Positions 11,301-23,405 of a stretch of 64,000 bases of DNA are shown piece by piece. The stretch lies in the NCBI RefSeq assembly GCF_014851395.1, contig NW_024044459.1, forward strand, positions 25,904,164 through 25,968,163. The letters run 5' to 3'. Numbering within the stretch: the stretch's first letter is position 1; each line of letters starts with the position of its first letter. This stretch comes from Micropterus salmoides (taxonomy: Eukaryota > Chordata > Actinopteri > Centrarchiformes > Centrarchidae). The notes beneath the pieces were generated by a model that did no database searches, had not been told where the DNA came from, and saw only the letters and a program-made list of their open reading frames with translations. Both the position numbers and the translations under genes were made by a program.

Positions 11301-12403
11301 AAAATCATCTGAGGATATTTGGACCTATTTGTACAGTGTATCAGTTTGAAATACTGCATAGAGGAACAATACAAGCAGAAACAGCCACAGTGAGTTGTTT
11401 GATAAAGAGCTGAAGACGACAGGCTCTTTCAGCAAACAGCACACCTCCAACAGGTAGCCTAAATAACTTATTATAACTTATTATTAATTTTTTATTGTTC
11501 TTTCAAGTTACACAACTAAATGTTCTAAATAAATAATGTTGAAATGGAGAGGTATGGACTACATTATGTATTACTGTTTTCTTACCTGACTCTTTCCCCA
11601 CACCCATCTGGTTGCCAACAGAAATGACCACTTCTCTGGCGCACAAGGTCTTCAGAGCCAAGTAGTCATATCCTCCATAGTTCAGCCTGTAACCCTGCAC
11701 AGCTGAAATACACACACACACACGTCAGATTAAAAAAATAAACCTACATGTCCCATCTCTACCAGGACTGGTGCAAGCATTCCTGAGAGTTTTCTTACTC
11801 TTTGTGCGTTCATAGACCACGAGTTTGTGTTTGACAAGCTCTCGGAGGACCTTGTTGCAGCCGCCGTGTTTGAGGCTAGCGATGGAGGATACAAGACTCA
11901 CTGGAACAATCTCATGGTTCTTCATCCCCATTTCAACCTGTGTGAGGGGAAGTGCACAGGAAGAAACATAGAAGAGTGCTGGCAGTGTTACAACGGCTGC
12001 AGAGATGAAAGATAAACTGACATGAAATTAACACTAGGGTCTGGGATTGTGGTTCTATTGACGATATCACATTGAACAGGTATTCCACTGCTGTTACATA
12101 TGAGGGTCAGTTTATTGGTCCTGTAGGAGGCACTAACGTTATTTTACCCACAGCAACCACAACATATAATAAAGCAACTGTTGATAAGCTGCGGAGAACA
12201 CTGGTTGATATATGTACTTGATGTAACGTTAGCTCACGCTGTGTTGTGCTGCTATTATTATAACAAACCGACCAAAGCTAGCCTAGCACAGGCTAACTCA
12301 GCTGGGACAGAACAGCTAACGTTAGCTCGCTACTTACTGCTGTGAGGACCCGGAAGTCATCTCGAGTTAAGTATCTCAACACCACGACGTTCAGCTTCCC
12401 CAT
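8349..12403 (-). CDS. riok2: Serine/threonine-protein kinase RIO2 (RIOK2), complete, ten coding exons
   Basis: RIOK2 is an atypical kinase/ATPase that binds pre-40S ribosomes in nucleus and cytoplasm and helps final 18S rRNA maturation. Exons: 12403-12338, 11937-11799, 11702-11586, 10781-10606, 10473-10385, 10269-10078, 9973-9881, 9623-9201, 8907-8808, 8510-8349. All borders are GT/AG and all phases fit, giving 518 codons (human 552). Residues 1-~90 are the winged-helix domain (starts MGKLNVVVLRYLTRDDFRVL). The RIO kinase domain has the nucleotide loop GVGKES (102-107), the ATP-binding Lys123, the catalytic loop HGDFNEFN with Asp228, and the metal-binding IDFPQ with Asp246; Lys123 and Asp246 fall at the human numbering. 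Exon 8 (292-431) is acidic, Glu/Asp-rich and the least conserved part. The C-terminus KGEANLVTKSRRENQNNIKS and ...SFWG closely follows the human end. Minus strand, about 1.5 kb from lix1. Confidence 0.98.
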
Positions 12404-12474
12404 GTTTCAACCGGTTAGTTTGTTTATTATTACTGTTACTTCTTAAGCTCGGTTGTTGGCATTTTCAGTAAACA

Positions 12475-12536
12475 CACGTGCAGGCGGATGGTTGAGGAAC
12501 GGAGAAAGCGTCACTTCAGGTTTACGCTTGACGTCA
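12475..12536 (-). promoter_or_regulatory. riok2: riok2 promoter with E-box and full CRE
   Basis: Within 135 bases upstream of the riok2 ATG lie a CACGTG E-box (12475-12480) and a perfect palindromic cAMP-response element TGACGTCA (12529-12536). The stretch is locally CpG-richer than its flanks. E-box/Myc and CREB/ATF control would suit a ribosome-biogenesis gene, but no transcription start is visible and this is inference. Confidence 0.5.
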
Positions 12537-13328
12537 TCTAGACGTGTACCCGGAACACAACCACAACCCACACTATTTTGCACAACCTATGTTAAGAAAG
12601 TCTGAGAGTAGACTATTAATAAAATGATTTCAGTAATATTAATTAATATATATATAACATCATGTATGCAGTAGTGCAACATTTATTATCACCTTGTGGC
12701 GAAGGGCTGAAATGCAGGAGATATTTTCAACACAACATAGACATTTTAACTTGACATACACAAGTGTAACTGATCACATGATTAATTTCATTAATTACTG
12801 GAGCCATAATGTATTCCACCTGTGCTTTCCTGCTATGCCTGCTGTTAAAAAGGTCTGTTGTGCTTTGTCCCCAATGTCATTCTACAAACTAATTTCTACA
12901 GTGCCTACAGTTTGTAGTATAGCTACAATAAAATCCACTTACCAATGTGTACTAACAGAACCACAATACAAAACAACATGTGCACTGACCAATGTCAAGC
13001 AATCTGTGTATTAGGAATGCCACTGCCAAGAGATTTACAGTAATAATAATGTTTTTTTTCCTTTTCCTCAACTTTCAAAACCTTTCTTGTTTCACCACCA
13101 GCATGTTATACATGTTGTGCATCTGTGAACAATACCATTTAATCACATTATGGGACAACAGTGTTAATGAACACCCCCCACAAAAATGAAGTCATTTAGT
13201 TTACATACTGACTTTTTTTTGTCACTTTTTGAATGTGAACACACAACATTTTTAAAACCGTCAAAGCATTTCTGTGTTGTATGGAACAGCTGCAGTCAAA
13301 TATTAAAGCCACTTTCCATTGTACACCC
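12537..13328. other. Start of the intergenic desert, no gene seen
   Basis: AT-rich sequence without recognisable coding potential or known repeat. The ORFs here are short and have no family likeness. Confidence 0.5.
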
Positions 13329-13576
13329 ACAGAGGTGTTTTCACTAGTTGTCTGATTAGACCTCTTCTCAGTACTGTGTTGGTGTGTATTAAACTGTGCT
13401 TGACTGACATCTAAAGTACCTCACTCTCTTCATGTTGCACCAGTTGCGGTGGGGCAATGTAATCTTTTATGTGAGAGCATATATTTAGGTGACATTAGGT
13501 AATTCTCCACATAGCATCAACCAACTGCAACCTGAGCAGAGATCTAATCAGCCAGATTAACTGAAAACACCTCTGT
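13329..13576. repeat. Fold-back element with ~35-bp inverted ends
   Basis: The left arm 13329-13363 and right arm 13540-13576 are inverted copies. Both carry ACAGAGGTGTTTTCA (right arm read on the minus strand) and the block TGATTAGA(C/T)CT, with a few mismatches between. The ~250-base element has no ORF, so it looks like a MITE or snap-back repeat. I could not see a clear target-site duplication. Confidence 0.6.
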
Positions 13577-13711
13577 GATGGGCAGAGCTGTTTTAATCAA
13601 AAACACTACTTCACTAGCCAGATATGTCAGAAAATGTGGATAAAATTACTGGTTAACAGTGGAATAGTTTTCACATTTTCACAGTGGACATTTTGACATG
13701 TCACAGTAGGA

Positions 13712-14250
13712 CAGCAGAGGTGTAAATAATAAAATGATGGCTCCATTTAGCTGCTTTAGTTTCAGACTCCTAGAATTGTGCATGCTAGCTCACTGACACA
13801 CAACCATTGTTAATGTTATTAGTAACACTGGTGCTTTTCCTACTATGACAAAAAGTCACAAAGTCTGCTGTGAGAAAGGCCTATTATAAGTGTAAGTTCC
13901 AGCTGGGTTCCTGTTCTGCCCAATTCATGGTAAGCAACATGAAATTACAAGGAAATTACTAAAAATGTGTGTTTTGTAAACTAAATAACTGAATAAACAG
14001 ATAAATTACTTGTAATTTATAAGTACGGGTTGTTGGCTGCAGGCAGAGTCACAAGTCACAGTGGGATAATCACAGGTGTCAATAATGTAATTAATGTTGG
14101 ATGAATTCCATGTAGTTGCTTCAGTTTCATGGTCCTTGCATTGTGCATGCTGGCTTACTGCCACACTGTCATGACTTACATGCCTCACATGAACAGAACT
14201 AGTAATTAGTAATACCTGTGCTTTTGCTACTATAACAAGTCTGCTGTGAA
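13712..14250 (+). repeat. Two diverged direct copies of a ~175-bp repeat unit
   Basis: Unit 1 (about 13712-13880) and unit 2 (about 14072-14250) share a run of landmarks in the same order: GAGGTGT(A/C)AATAAT, TAG(C/T)TGCTT(T/C)AGTTTCA, TTGTGCATGCT, ATTAGTAA, TGTGCTTTT/GGTGCTTTT and AAGTCTGCTGTGA. A GTCACAGT(A/G)GGA block precedes both. The units are separated by AT-rich sequence. Probably two copies of a dispersed repeat or an old tandem duplication. Confidence 0.6.
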
Positions 14251-14744
14251 AAAGTATTGTGGATCCAAATGTGTTGTGGAGTGTATACGATATTTGGGTG
14301 TGTTGCGTGGATGTTTGGATATGTTCTATACCTATTGCTATTTATTGTGAAAGTACTGGATACTATTTATTTTATGGTGTGTTGATTTATTGTGTAGTTT
14401 TGTAATCAGGATAGATCAGCAGTACTGTGAGTCCAATATGAGTATCCCTTCCGGGACAATAATGTAAACCCTATCGCATCATAAAAAAAATAAAAAAGTG
14501 ATGTTACAAGGAAACACTGCATCATCCCAGTGAAATTTGAATGTCAGATGTGTGTGTGTGTGAGAGATGGAGACAGCTACACTTTCTCACCTCTTGTCCT
14601 AAATATAAAACCCGAGTTCAAATTATAATCAGAAACTCCCCTACTTACTGAGGGAAATGCATAAATGCCAAATCATTGCAGCAAAATGTATCTCCTCATG
14701 CCACGAACTGAGAACAACCAGTAGAAACTCTACTACTAGACTAG

Positions 14745-14920
14745 ACTAATAAATAAACTAAATAATTGTACAAGGTAAATTTATTTGTCACAATACAACA
14801 GGTTGTAGAATGAAATTGAGTTGTAACTCCCTTCTGCTACGTAGCAAATAAAATACATTACCATAAAAGCAAATACAAAAACAGTAAACAGAAAAAAATC
14901 TATAGTCAGTGAAGCAGTGC
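14745..14920 (-). mobile_element. LINE 3'-end fragment (minus)
   Basis: On the minus strand this reads through AATTTCATTCTACAACCTG and TTGTGACAAATAAATTT, the kind of 3' terminal sequence ('aatttcattgtac...acaataaa') common to teleost non-LTR retrotransposons. No coding part remains. Family assignment is by likeness only. Confidence 0.45.
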
Positions 14921-14984
14921 TGAGGATGAATATGAGTTTAAAAGAAAGCACACCATCTTTTCAATGTAAGATTTAGTTTGTAGT

Positions 14985-15140
14985 AATTTTATCTGTCTTT
15001 CTTTTGTTTTTTAAATGTCATTTTATTGTTTATTATTTATATAAAAATTTGTTTTATTGTTTATATGTGAATTTGTGCTTTGGCAACGTTGTTTACCTAA
15101 ACGTTTATGGCAATAAAGCTAACTGAAATGATATGAAATG
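14985..15140 (+). mobile_element. LINE 3'-end fragment (plus)
   Basis: T-rich sequence leading to GTGCTTTGGCAACGTTG, then ATGGCAATAAAGCTAACTGA and a short GAAATGATATGAAATGA tail. This matches the general form of fish LINE 3' ends (tttggcaa...gccaataaagc...ttgaa tail). No ORF remains. A related tail is at about 18170-18310. Confidence 0.5.
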
Positions 15141-17890
15141 AGAGAGAGAGAGGGAGAGAGTTAAACAGAGATTTACTGGTAGGTTTCTGTTGCCATAGCA
15201 GCTGGATTCTGTGCATTCCACCAGCAGGTAGGTTCTAAACAGTGTGTGCGTGTGCGTGTGTGAGCGTGTGTGTGTGTGAGCGTGTGCGTGTGCGTGTGTG
15301 TGTGTGTGTGTTTACTCAGGACAGCCCTGTGACAGACACCACTCTGTTCTGCTCCCAGCACTCATGCACACACACACACACGCACACGTAGAGCGAGCAC
15401 TCCACTTCCACAGGCTGTGTTGACTCAGTGGAATTCCTCCATTGGTTTATTTAACATTCTGTGGTTTAGCAAGTGCCTGCGTCCAAAGACAGGCCAGGCC
15501 TGAAGTGTGTGTGTGTGTGTGTGTGTGTTAGTGTGTGTGCATGTGTGTGTGTGTGTGCAACTAAACAACATGTGCACACATTTTTTGCAAGTTTTGTGTA
15601 ATATTACTGCAGAGCCTCCAATTGATTTGGCTCATTTATTAGTAATCAAGTTACTCCACAACATCGGAAGACAAATGTGTGCAGAAAGTGAGAAAATGAG
15701 CTCTGTGTGAGTCACTGTGTGTCTGTAAGTGCTCTGCAGGTCTCATGAATGTTTGTTTCAAACAGTTATTCACACTCTGGGCACTGCGTCATGCTTGTTT
15801 TCTGTGTCTATGACCACTCAGTGCTACTGTCTGTTAACTTGTGTCACTCTGGTGTGCTGTATGCATTAACAGCTCCAGCAGGTGTGTCTTGGGAGGTAAA
15901 ATATACATCCGTAGCCTACTTTATATACATGTTACAGAAAGCCAGCGTTGGCAGTGACACATTACAATACAATGCAGTCTAATACAACACCACCACAAAC
16001 TAGCCCTCAAAATGACCACAGAGTCAAAGTAGCATGTTTCTAACACAGCTTCTACAAGAATTTAACATCGGAAAACTTACTATGTTAGTATGTATTACAG
16101 GGCTATTGCAGTAGCCTATGGATTAGGTTTTACACAGCTCCACCCCACTGTATAATGTAGCACTGAAAAACTTTAGGGGCAAATGACTTTAAAAATTTCT
16201 TTGCAATTCTTCATTTGGGAGCTAGATGGCACTGTGACACAGGTGGATTGCTGTAGCTGCCAAGCTGCTGTCTTTTGTCTCAGAGACCATTGTTATCTCT
16301 GGTTTAAGTCAAGTGCTTAAAACAGAAAAATCTTCCTCCTGTATCTGCACCTGGCCTTTTGTCTGAACTAAAGTGTCTTTGTGATATCAGGCAGACATGG
16401 TTTTTCAGACAGGGTCAGGTTGAGTGCAAGAGGGCAGTATTATTGATTGTTCCGTGTTGAACACTGAACCCCTGGATTTGTTATTTCACCATGTTGCTCT
16501 GTCCCATATTGTCAAAAACTATCATAGACGTGTTCAGCTGAAGATCTTCACTGCAATTCCCCTATTGACTCTGAAGCATGATGATGATAACATTTAATTT
16601 ACCATTTCAATAGATGCAATCAAATTAGCAGACAACACCAAGTCCGTCATGCTTTCAAAAGCAATGAGATATATGGGAAGAATGAACAATGAGTATACCG
16701 TATGCTACTTATTATTCTGCAGTCTTTATCAAAGATTTTTTTTTATTCTTAATAGGATACTTCATGAAAGTCATTGGACGCACATTTCTGTGTTTTAACC
16801 ACATACATATTTTCCTATTCACCTCGTCTCTATTCTTCTAACTCCTCATTCCATGCTGAAGGCAAATGGGAGCACATGATAACACTCTATCTTAAATGGA
16901 TAACAGTAATAATAGACCAACTCTGATTCTGATTAGATTATCAAATCATATCATCCCGTAACTCAGTTTCTCGTAGGAATTCTTTTAATATTCTACTGCT
17001 ACAATAGCATGAATACTTTTAAATTAGGTTTTAATGTTTTAGAGTCTAGGTAGTAGTCTGTAGAGATATGAGTGATTCGGCTGATAGTCTGGATATGTTT
17101 TTTGCTGATAAAACTTGTGGTTTGCTCCACTGGCTCTCAGCAGCTGCAGATTGAGAGCCTTAAGGCAGAATCTCTTGTTAAACAGCCTATGACAGACAGG
17201 CGCAGTCGTCTGTTTCACTGAGTCTGGACAGTTACACACAAGCACAGACCAGAGTGACCGATGGTGTGTTAGTCGAGCTGGGCCAGGAGTGTAGAGGGAG
17301 AGTGTGGACCTGTCTGTGTGAGTGGAATTATCTGGAACGTGGCGGAACGGCCATTCCTGCGTGCCCGTGCACACAAGCACACACACACACACACACGTTC
17401 ACTAACACATGGTGAGATTTTATCTTCTTTCCAGATGTGTGCGAGGAAACTTTTTGCCGTGCTTCAACACAAAGAAGCTCTCTATCCAGTCTTCTTATCA
17501 CTCCATATTGCCTATAGATTTTAATACAACTGATTAAAAAGAGGCCAAAATGTTCTGGGACAGATTCTTCTTCACCTTGTGTGTTTCTGTTAGCCCTAAT
17601 GTGTGCCCACTGGTCCTCAGACATTTACTTCTGTGCACATAGGGCTGAATATCCTCAATGGACCTGTAGTAAATCAGGATCCTTTGATTAGAAATTAATG
17701 AGCCACTCGTTAGCGTAAGATGAAAGTGAGAGCTGGATAGGTCAAAGGGATGAAAGGAGCTTTGCAGTACTGACTGAAGTGAAGTGATCTGTACAATTGA
17801 TGTACACATAGTGTATCAAAGCTATCAGCCCTTCCCCCTATTATTTCATTGACATGAAGGAAGAAATTACACATAATGTTTTAATAATGC
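15141..17890. other. Intergenic, microsatellite-rich, no gene seen
   Basis: Contains a GA run (15141-15161), imperfect TG repeats (15241-15311 and 15505-15558) and short CA runs (15368, 17378-17397). The remainder is AT-rich single-copy-looking sequence. ORFs in this stretch are low-complexity translations of the repeats. Confidence 0.5.
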
Positions 17891-18310
17891 ATGAAAGCTT
17901 AAAGCTGGAGTGCAGAACTTTTACAAATAAATGAACTTCTGTTACATTCAAGGCCTTGCCAAATGAGTTCAAACAATGCTGATTAAGACCATAACCGCCA
18001 GGTAACTCTCTCTATACTCAGCGGTATGCCAGAGTTTTTAAATCTGGTGTCTGTGGTGATATTCCTGCACTAGCGAACCAGTAATGATGCGTTTTATGTC
18101 AACCAGCAATGATTGGTTTGCCAGAGCTGAAGTGGGAAGCAACCAAGAGCCAGAGAGCTCCTTAATCTACCTTGGCTGTGTTGGAAAATGTGAATGGTTG
18201 ATTTGTTATTGTTTATTTTGTTTATTATGATTGTATAATTTGGTTTAATATGCCTTGGCAACATTGTATTGTATGCTGTTGTTCCACTAAAGCCACTTGA
18301 ATTGAAATAG
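17890..18310 (+). mobile_element. Dispersed teleost repeat ending in a LINE-like 3' tail
   Basis: Begins AAAGCTGGAGTGCAGAAC and passes GATGCGTTTTATGTCAACCA, text I associate with a common fish interspersed repeat ('aaagctgcagtgcgtaac'). It ends with TGCCTTGGCAACATTG and CCACTAAAGCCACTTGAATT, a LINE-type 3' end like that at 14985-15140. These may be two adjacent insertions. No intact ORF. Confidence 0.45.
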
Positions 18311-20346
18311 AACGGAGATAGCACAACTCTCTCTCACTCTACATGGCTCTGGAGCAACAGTAGTGGGAAAACCATAACCAATTCTGATGCTCAGATAAAA
18401 TGTAAAGGAAATTGTAAAAAAAAAAATCTGTGTTCAGAAGACGGATGACAGTCAAAAAAAAGAAAGATGGTGGATGGCGTGGACAAACATGGATAACATT
18501 GTTGTTGCTTTTCCTTGCTAAAAGCACTGAGAGAATAGAAGGGACTGAGGGCAGACACGACACAGATGTTGCGCTTCTGCTCTTGGATAGGTTGGCATTT
18601 GTAAAATAATTGGAGTAGGCTGGAGTAGCTATCACATATACCCTACCTAAATAATAGATTATTGTCTTTGAACTGGAAATTTCTCTGTATTTTTGTAACA
18701 CGAGCTCACCAGTAGGCAATCATCATGTATGCGTCAACGACATTTGTGTAATTACTCTCACTGCCAGAATGGGATGGGAAACAAAAGTTCAGCAAAGTTT
18801 TCCTCCAGTTTTGCAGGTTTGAAAAGTGGTAGCAGATCTACCACCACCCAATCCTAAATTGATCCCCAGCATCTATGTAGCTGCTTCACGTACATGCAGC
18901 AGAGAAAACTTATCTGGCATCTTACCAGCAAAACCAGCAAATATTTGAACATGTAATGCATATTTATAAAAAGATATGTACTATTTTCAGAGGGCCAAGA
19001 TATTTTTATTTTAAAGGGTTGTTTGTGTCAGTAGCGTCTCTTGGATTGTGAATTTCCTTTATGGTGTTGCTGAAGAGTGGGTTCATGGGAGACCTGGCCC
19101 CATCAGCCCACAGAGGATGTCTGCTCCACAAACCGATCTGAATCATTTTGAGGGTAATACACATACACATCGAAGCACGCACTCATAGTGTCACACCGTT
19201 AAATTGCTTTCTTGTTGTTCTCCAGCGTTAAGCTTCAGGGAGAGAATGCTAAATTGAGGCAGGAATTGGAGAAGCTTAGTTAAGTCTCCAACAACAAGCG
19301 TGGGCTTTGTTCCTAGGGTATCATTGCTGTGCCTTTAGCCAGCTGCTGTGTGTTTGGAAACATCAAATTTGATTAGATCAGAGCAGAAGAGAGGAGATCT
19401 ACTTACTCTGCCTGTTCTGCTGCAAGTCTCCTAAACAATAATCTGCTCTCAGGTGCCGATACAAGCAGCAAGTAAACGATGGGCCTGAGGAGAAATATGA
19501 GGAGGGAATGCATAAACTGTTCCAAGCCCAGCTGATACAGCTTGAGAGACAGACAGACACACACACACACAAACACACACACAAAATGCTATTTTCCTAA
19601 ATTAACCAAATAGTTATCTCTTTCTGAAGTTTTAGCTTTTAGAGTATTGTTGCGGTGTGGGTGAGGAGAAAGCCCTGATCACCACCATCACACAATGAGG
19701 TTTAGACACATCATAAATATGATGCATTTCGGAGAATGTTTCGGCACAAACTGTATGCAGGATGTGCAACAAGAATACAGGTGCTTTGCTATTATTAGCC
19801 ACATATAAGATATAAAGACAGAGAGAGTTTAATATACGCACAAATGTATAAAATGGATGGACACAGATCACTTTATAGTATATACACCTACATTTTAACT
19901 CCATGGCTTTGTGAATATTTATCACACTGTTTGTGTATATGTTTGTGCTCTTGCAGTTTAGGTGGATGAGTGTGTGTAACAATACACAAAGTGAGGTATT
20001 ATTTAACTGTCTCTGAGCCAACTAGACTGGCTGACTTGTGCTCCACTCTCAGGTGGGCAGGTTGGCACTGCACAGCAATAACAAGGTGCTGTGAGGGAAG
20101 GTTTGCATAAAGATAAAGACTAGCTGGCAGTACAGTGTGTACATGGTGCTACATCCTGTTTTACTGCTATTCTAAAAAGTTTTAAAATTGTGTGCACTTT
20201 AATTTGCAAATGCATTGTGTGGTCAAGCCCTACTAATTAATGTCTGTAGGGATCTGTGTGTGCATGACCAGCAAGATGGACTTTGCTTTTAGTCTCAGTG
20301 GCACATGCCCAACCCCCCAAAATGTTAGAAATCATGATTATTTTTT
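18311..20346. other. Intergenic, no gene seen
   Basis: Mostly AT-rich unique-looking sequence. Short CA run at 19557-19582. 18480-18800 may be an extension of the preceding repeat but I could not confirm it. No exon-like ORF. Confidence 0.45.
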
Positions 20347-20379
20347 ATTTATTTACTTAATGTCATTAAGTAAATAAAT
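20347..20379. repeat. Perfect 16-bp palindrome with 1-base centre
   Basis: ATTTATTTACTTAATG at 20347-20362 is followed after one T by its exact reverse complement at 20364-20379. AT-only-rich palindromes of this kind can extrude as cruciforms and arise easily in AT-rich fish DNA. Confidence 0.9.
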
Positions 20380-22033
20380 AGTGTGAAAGTGTTTTTCTTG
20401 CACTTACCTTAAGTTTTTGAGCTTCAGAGTGAGGATATTGTAAAGTAGCGCCATTTTGGCTAATCCTCACATCTTTAAGTGGCTTCTCCAAGGTTTGGGT
20501 TTAAGGTTTTGATTAGGTTTATTTTTAAGATTTGTTCCTTACAGGGAGTTACATACTCAAACTATTACTGGGCCGGGCACAGTGACTTCTTTGAGTCTTG
20601 TCATCACATTGAGGTTACAAGGCAACCAGCAGAGATTCCAGGAAGTCCCTGTGCTAACCCAAGAAATAGTCCCAGCACGTAACTCCTCCTAAAATCATAA
20701 AGGTTGCGTAGTGTATGTGGTGATGAGGGATAAGTAACTGATTCGGTCAATACAGTGTCCTCACATCAAGACAAATCTGTGTTTGTGTGTGTGTTTGTGC
20801 ACACACATGTACGTGCATGTGTGTATGTGCAAGTATGAGTTATGTAACATAGGCCCCAGCCAGATAATAACGTGCCACAGTGATAGAGAATGCTGCTAAC
20901 TAACAGCAGTTCTCAGATGATCCTCTCCATCACACACACACACACGAACACTGACAAACACACACACACACACACACACACACATAACCCTCGCTTGTCA
21001 GACCCTTGTAATGGGATCACTGAGGGATTGGTCCTGTATCAGTCACAGCGCAGGTGCCAATGTGTACTCACACACAAAGATACAACCACCTCCACACACA
21101 ATCACACACACATTTCGTCTAGAGGCTGAACATGGCTATGTATCACTCGAACAGGAAAGCTGCTCTTTATCTCAGAGGTTGCCGTTATTCAGGCCATCAG
21201 ATAGCAGCTACATCTTGAATGTGTGTGTGTGTGCACATATGTGTATGTATATGTTCAATGTGCACACATTTGAGTGTATCTGTGTGTCTAGTTTAATGGC
21301 ATTAACTCCTGCAAGCGTGAAATAAGACAGTCTTTCGCTATCTGTCTTTAAGAGCAGGGCTGAGAGAGTAGAGTGGCTGAAATGAACTGATGGATCATGC
21401 AGGCTTCCAGTCAGATGAGCCTATTAACTCTAATAGAAACTGTACTGGTGTTAGTAGAGAGACATTTTGCAATGGACCACAAGATGTAATTTGGTTGCAT
21501 ATTATTTTCAAAAGGAGCACATCTCTCTGCTCATTTCAAAATCTTTAGGCCACTTGTTTAGTGTTTGGGAAAATGACACTAGTAGTCACCAGGGAGTCAG
21601 CTAATCAAATGCATGTCAGCACACAGTTTTATTGTATTTTCCTATTACATCTGGTGTAGATCAATATGTAGTAGGCTTCATATTGCTGAAAGGAAGGCAT
21701 TTTGTGTGAAGTTCTTTTGCATTTGTAGAAAATGTAAACACATGCTAGTTAAATTCCATAAATTCAAACAAATGCTGGGAAAAATCTTCTGGATGTCCTG
21801 ACAGCAGTCTTGGCTGACGATCAATGAGATTACTTCATAAAACCCTGAACATGTTGTCTAAACCTCGCCTGCAGGTCAGTGGGCATGGTAACTGTGATAA
21901 CTGCCAGAGATAGCAGATATCAGACTATCACACAAAATCTGAAAAGCAGATGTTTTTTTCCCTGTCTGGTACTTTTGAATCCCACTTGTTTTGTCCAAAT
22001 CAGTCTTCCAGTTCTGCATGAGCTGTTGCCTTG

Positions 22034-22036
<3 letters not shown>
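20380..22036. other. Intergenic, no gene seen
   Basis: Holds CA runs (about 20931-20945 and 20959-20984) and TG-rich patches (20779-20830, 21221-21290). The remaining ORFs are short and repeat-driven. Confidence 0.5.

Positions 22037-22092
<56 letters not shown>
22037..22092. repeat. (CA)n microsatellite
   Basis: Uninterrupted CA run of 56 bases. Confidence 0.97.
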
Positions 22093-22096
<4 letters not shown>

Positions 22097-22429
22097 TGCA
22101 CGGTTTACACACAAGCATCAAGACTGTGCATCACAGTAATCACACTGCAAGGGATGCCGGGTAATTTGGTTAAAGATGTCAGGAACGTAAATCACCTCCA
22201 ATCAGTCTTGCTCTCTCATTGGTCAATCTTCCATAAGAACGTCACTCGTTGGCCCTCTGTAGGTCTGCTCAGCTGTTGCTCACCAGGACACATCAGGTAC
22301 GAGACGTAATTCAAACTCCAGTCTGAAAATCAAAACAGAAATGACATAACTTGATATAATTGACACATTAACTTCCAACTTCATATTTCTACACTTGTTT
22401 ATACATATTTAACAAACAAGATGGAACCT

Positions 22430-22570
22430 GTTAACTAGTGGATCCAACACAGAATCCAGAGCTTTAGAGGTGCTAGTACATGGCTTTTGTTACCTTTGGC
22501 CGTCGCCCTCTTGGTCTTTTGGAACCAGAAGTAACTGTTTTTGGACCAGAGGGTGGAGTTAGCTAGCTTG
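22430..22570. mobile_element. Fragment of a dispersed teleost repeat
   Basis: Contains GAGCTTTAGAGGTGCTAGTA followed by TTTTGTTACCTTTGG, which I associate with a common fish repeat also seen at 25440-25610 and at both ends of 27988-28787. No coding content. Confidence 0.4.
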
Positions 22571-22854
22571 GTTAGTGCTGAGCATTAACTGGGATATTAA
22601 CTGGGATGCTAATTTTGGCTAGTTGAAACAAAATGTACTTACCGGAAAAAAACACAAACAGCCAACTACTTGGAGTGTCTTTTAGTACAACCAAACCCTG
22701 AACAAGACATTTCTAGGCAACCAAAATGTTACAATTAACTTTCATGTACTGAAAACACATTGTGAAAGTGTCAAATCTCTTTGACACAACCACAGATGTA
22801 ACTCAAATATCAAGTTCACAGCTATTTAAATGTTATGTAATGTAAATAAGAGTT

Positions 22855-23405
22855 CAGTTGATCGGTACCCCACACCAAACCCAGTCCTCCTCCCTCAGCA
22901 GTATACCCATCTTTGGTCATCACATTGCCCTGTCTACCTCTGTTACAAACCTCGGAGTCAGACTTGACTCAAATCTCACATTTGACACCCACATCCACCA
23001 CCTTTGTAAGGTCTCCTTCCTCCACCTCAAAAACATCGCCAAACTCTGCCCCTCCCTCTCCCAACCGGATGCTGAGAAGTTGATGCCCATGCCTTCATCT
23101 CCTCCAGGTTGGACTACTTTAATGCCCTCCTCGTCAGGATCCCTGGCAGGAGCCTGCAAAAGCTCCAGCATATTCAGAACTGTGAGGAGGCGCAAATACG
23201 ATCATATCACTCCGGTCCTGAAATCCCTCCACTGGCTGGCTGCCCATTCAACACAGAATCCAGTACAAAATCTGTCTCCTCACCCATCAGTGCATACATG
23301 GAACTGCCCCTGCCTACATCAGTGAACTCCTCACCCCACACACCGCCTCACGAAACCTCCGCTCCTCCACCTCTACCTACTGCCTGCACCAACCAAGGAC
23401 TAAAC
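22855..23405 (+). mobile_element. Outer L2/CR1-like LINE, 5' half (interrupted)
   Basis: Encodes decayed C-terminal reverse transcriptase segments: TSVTNLGVRLDSNLTFDTHI, then FLHLKNIAKLCPSLSQPDAE, then after frameshifts YDHITPVLKSLHWL. The 'LGV.LDS.L.F..HI' and 'HLRNIAKL' blocks are typical of L2/CR1-clade elements. The copy is 5' truncated and frameshifted. It is cut at TAAAC (23401-23405) by a second LINE and continues at 24872. Confidence 0.8.
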
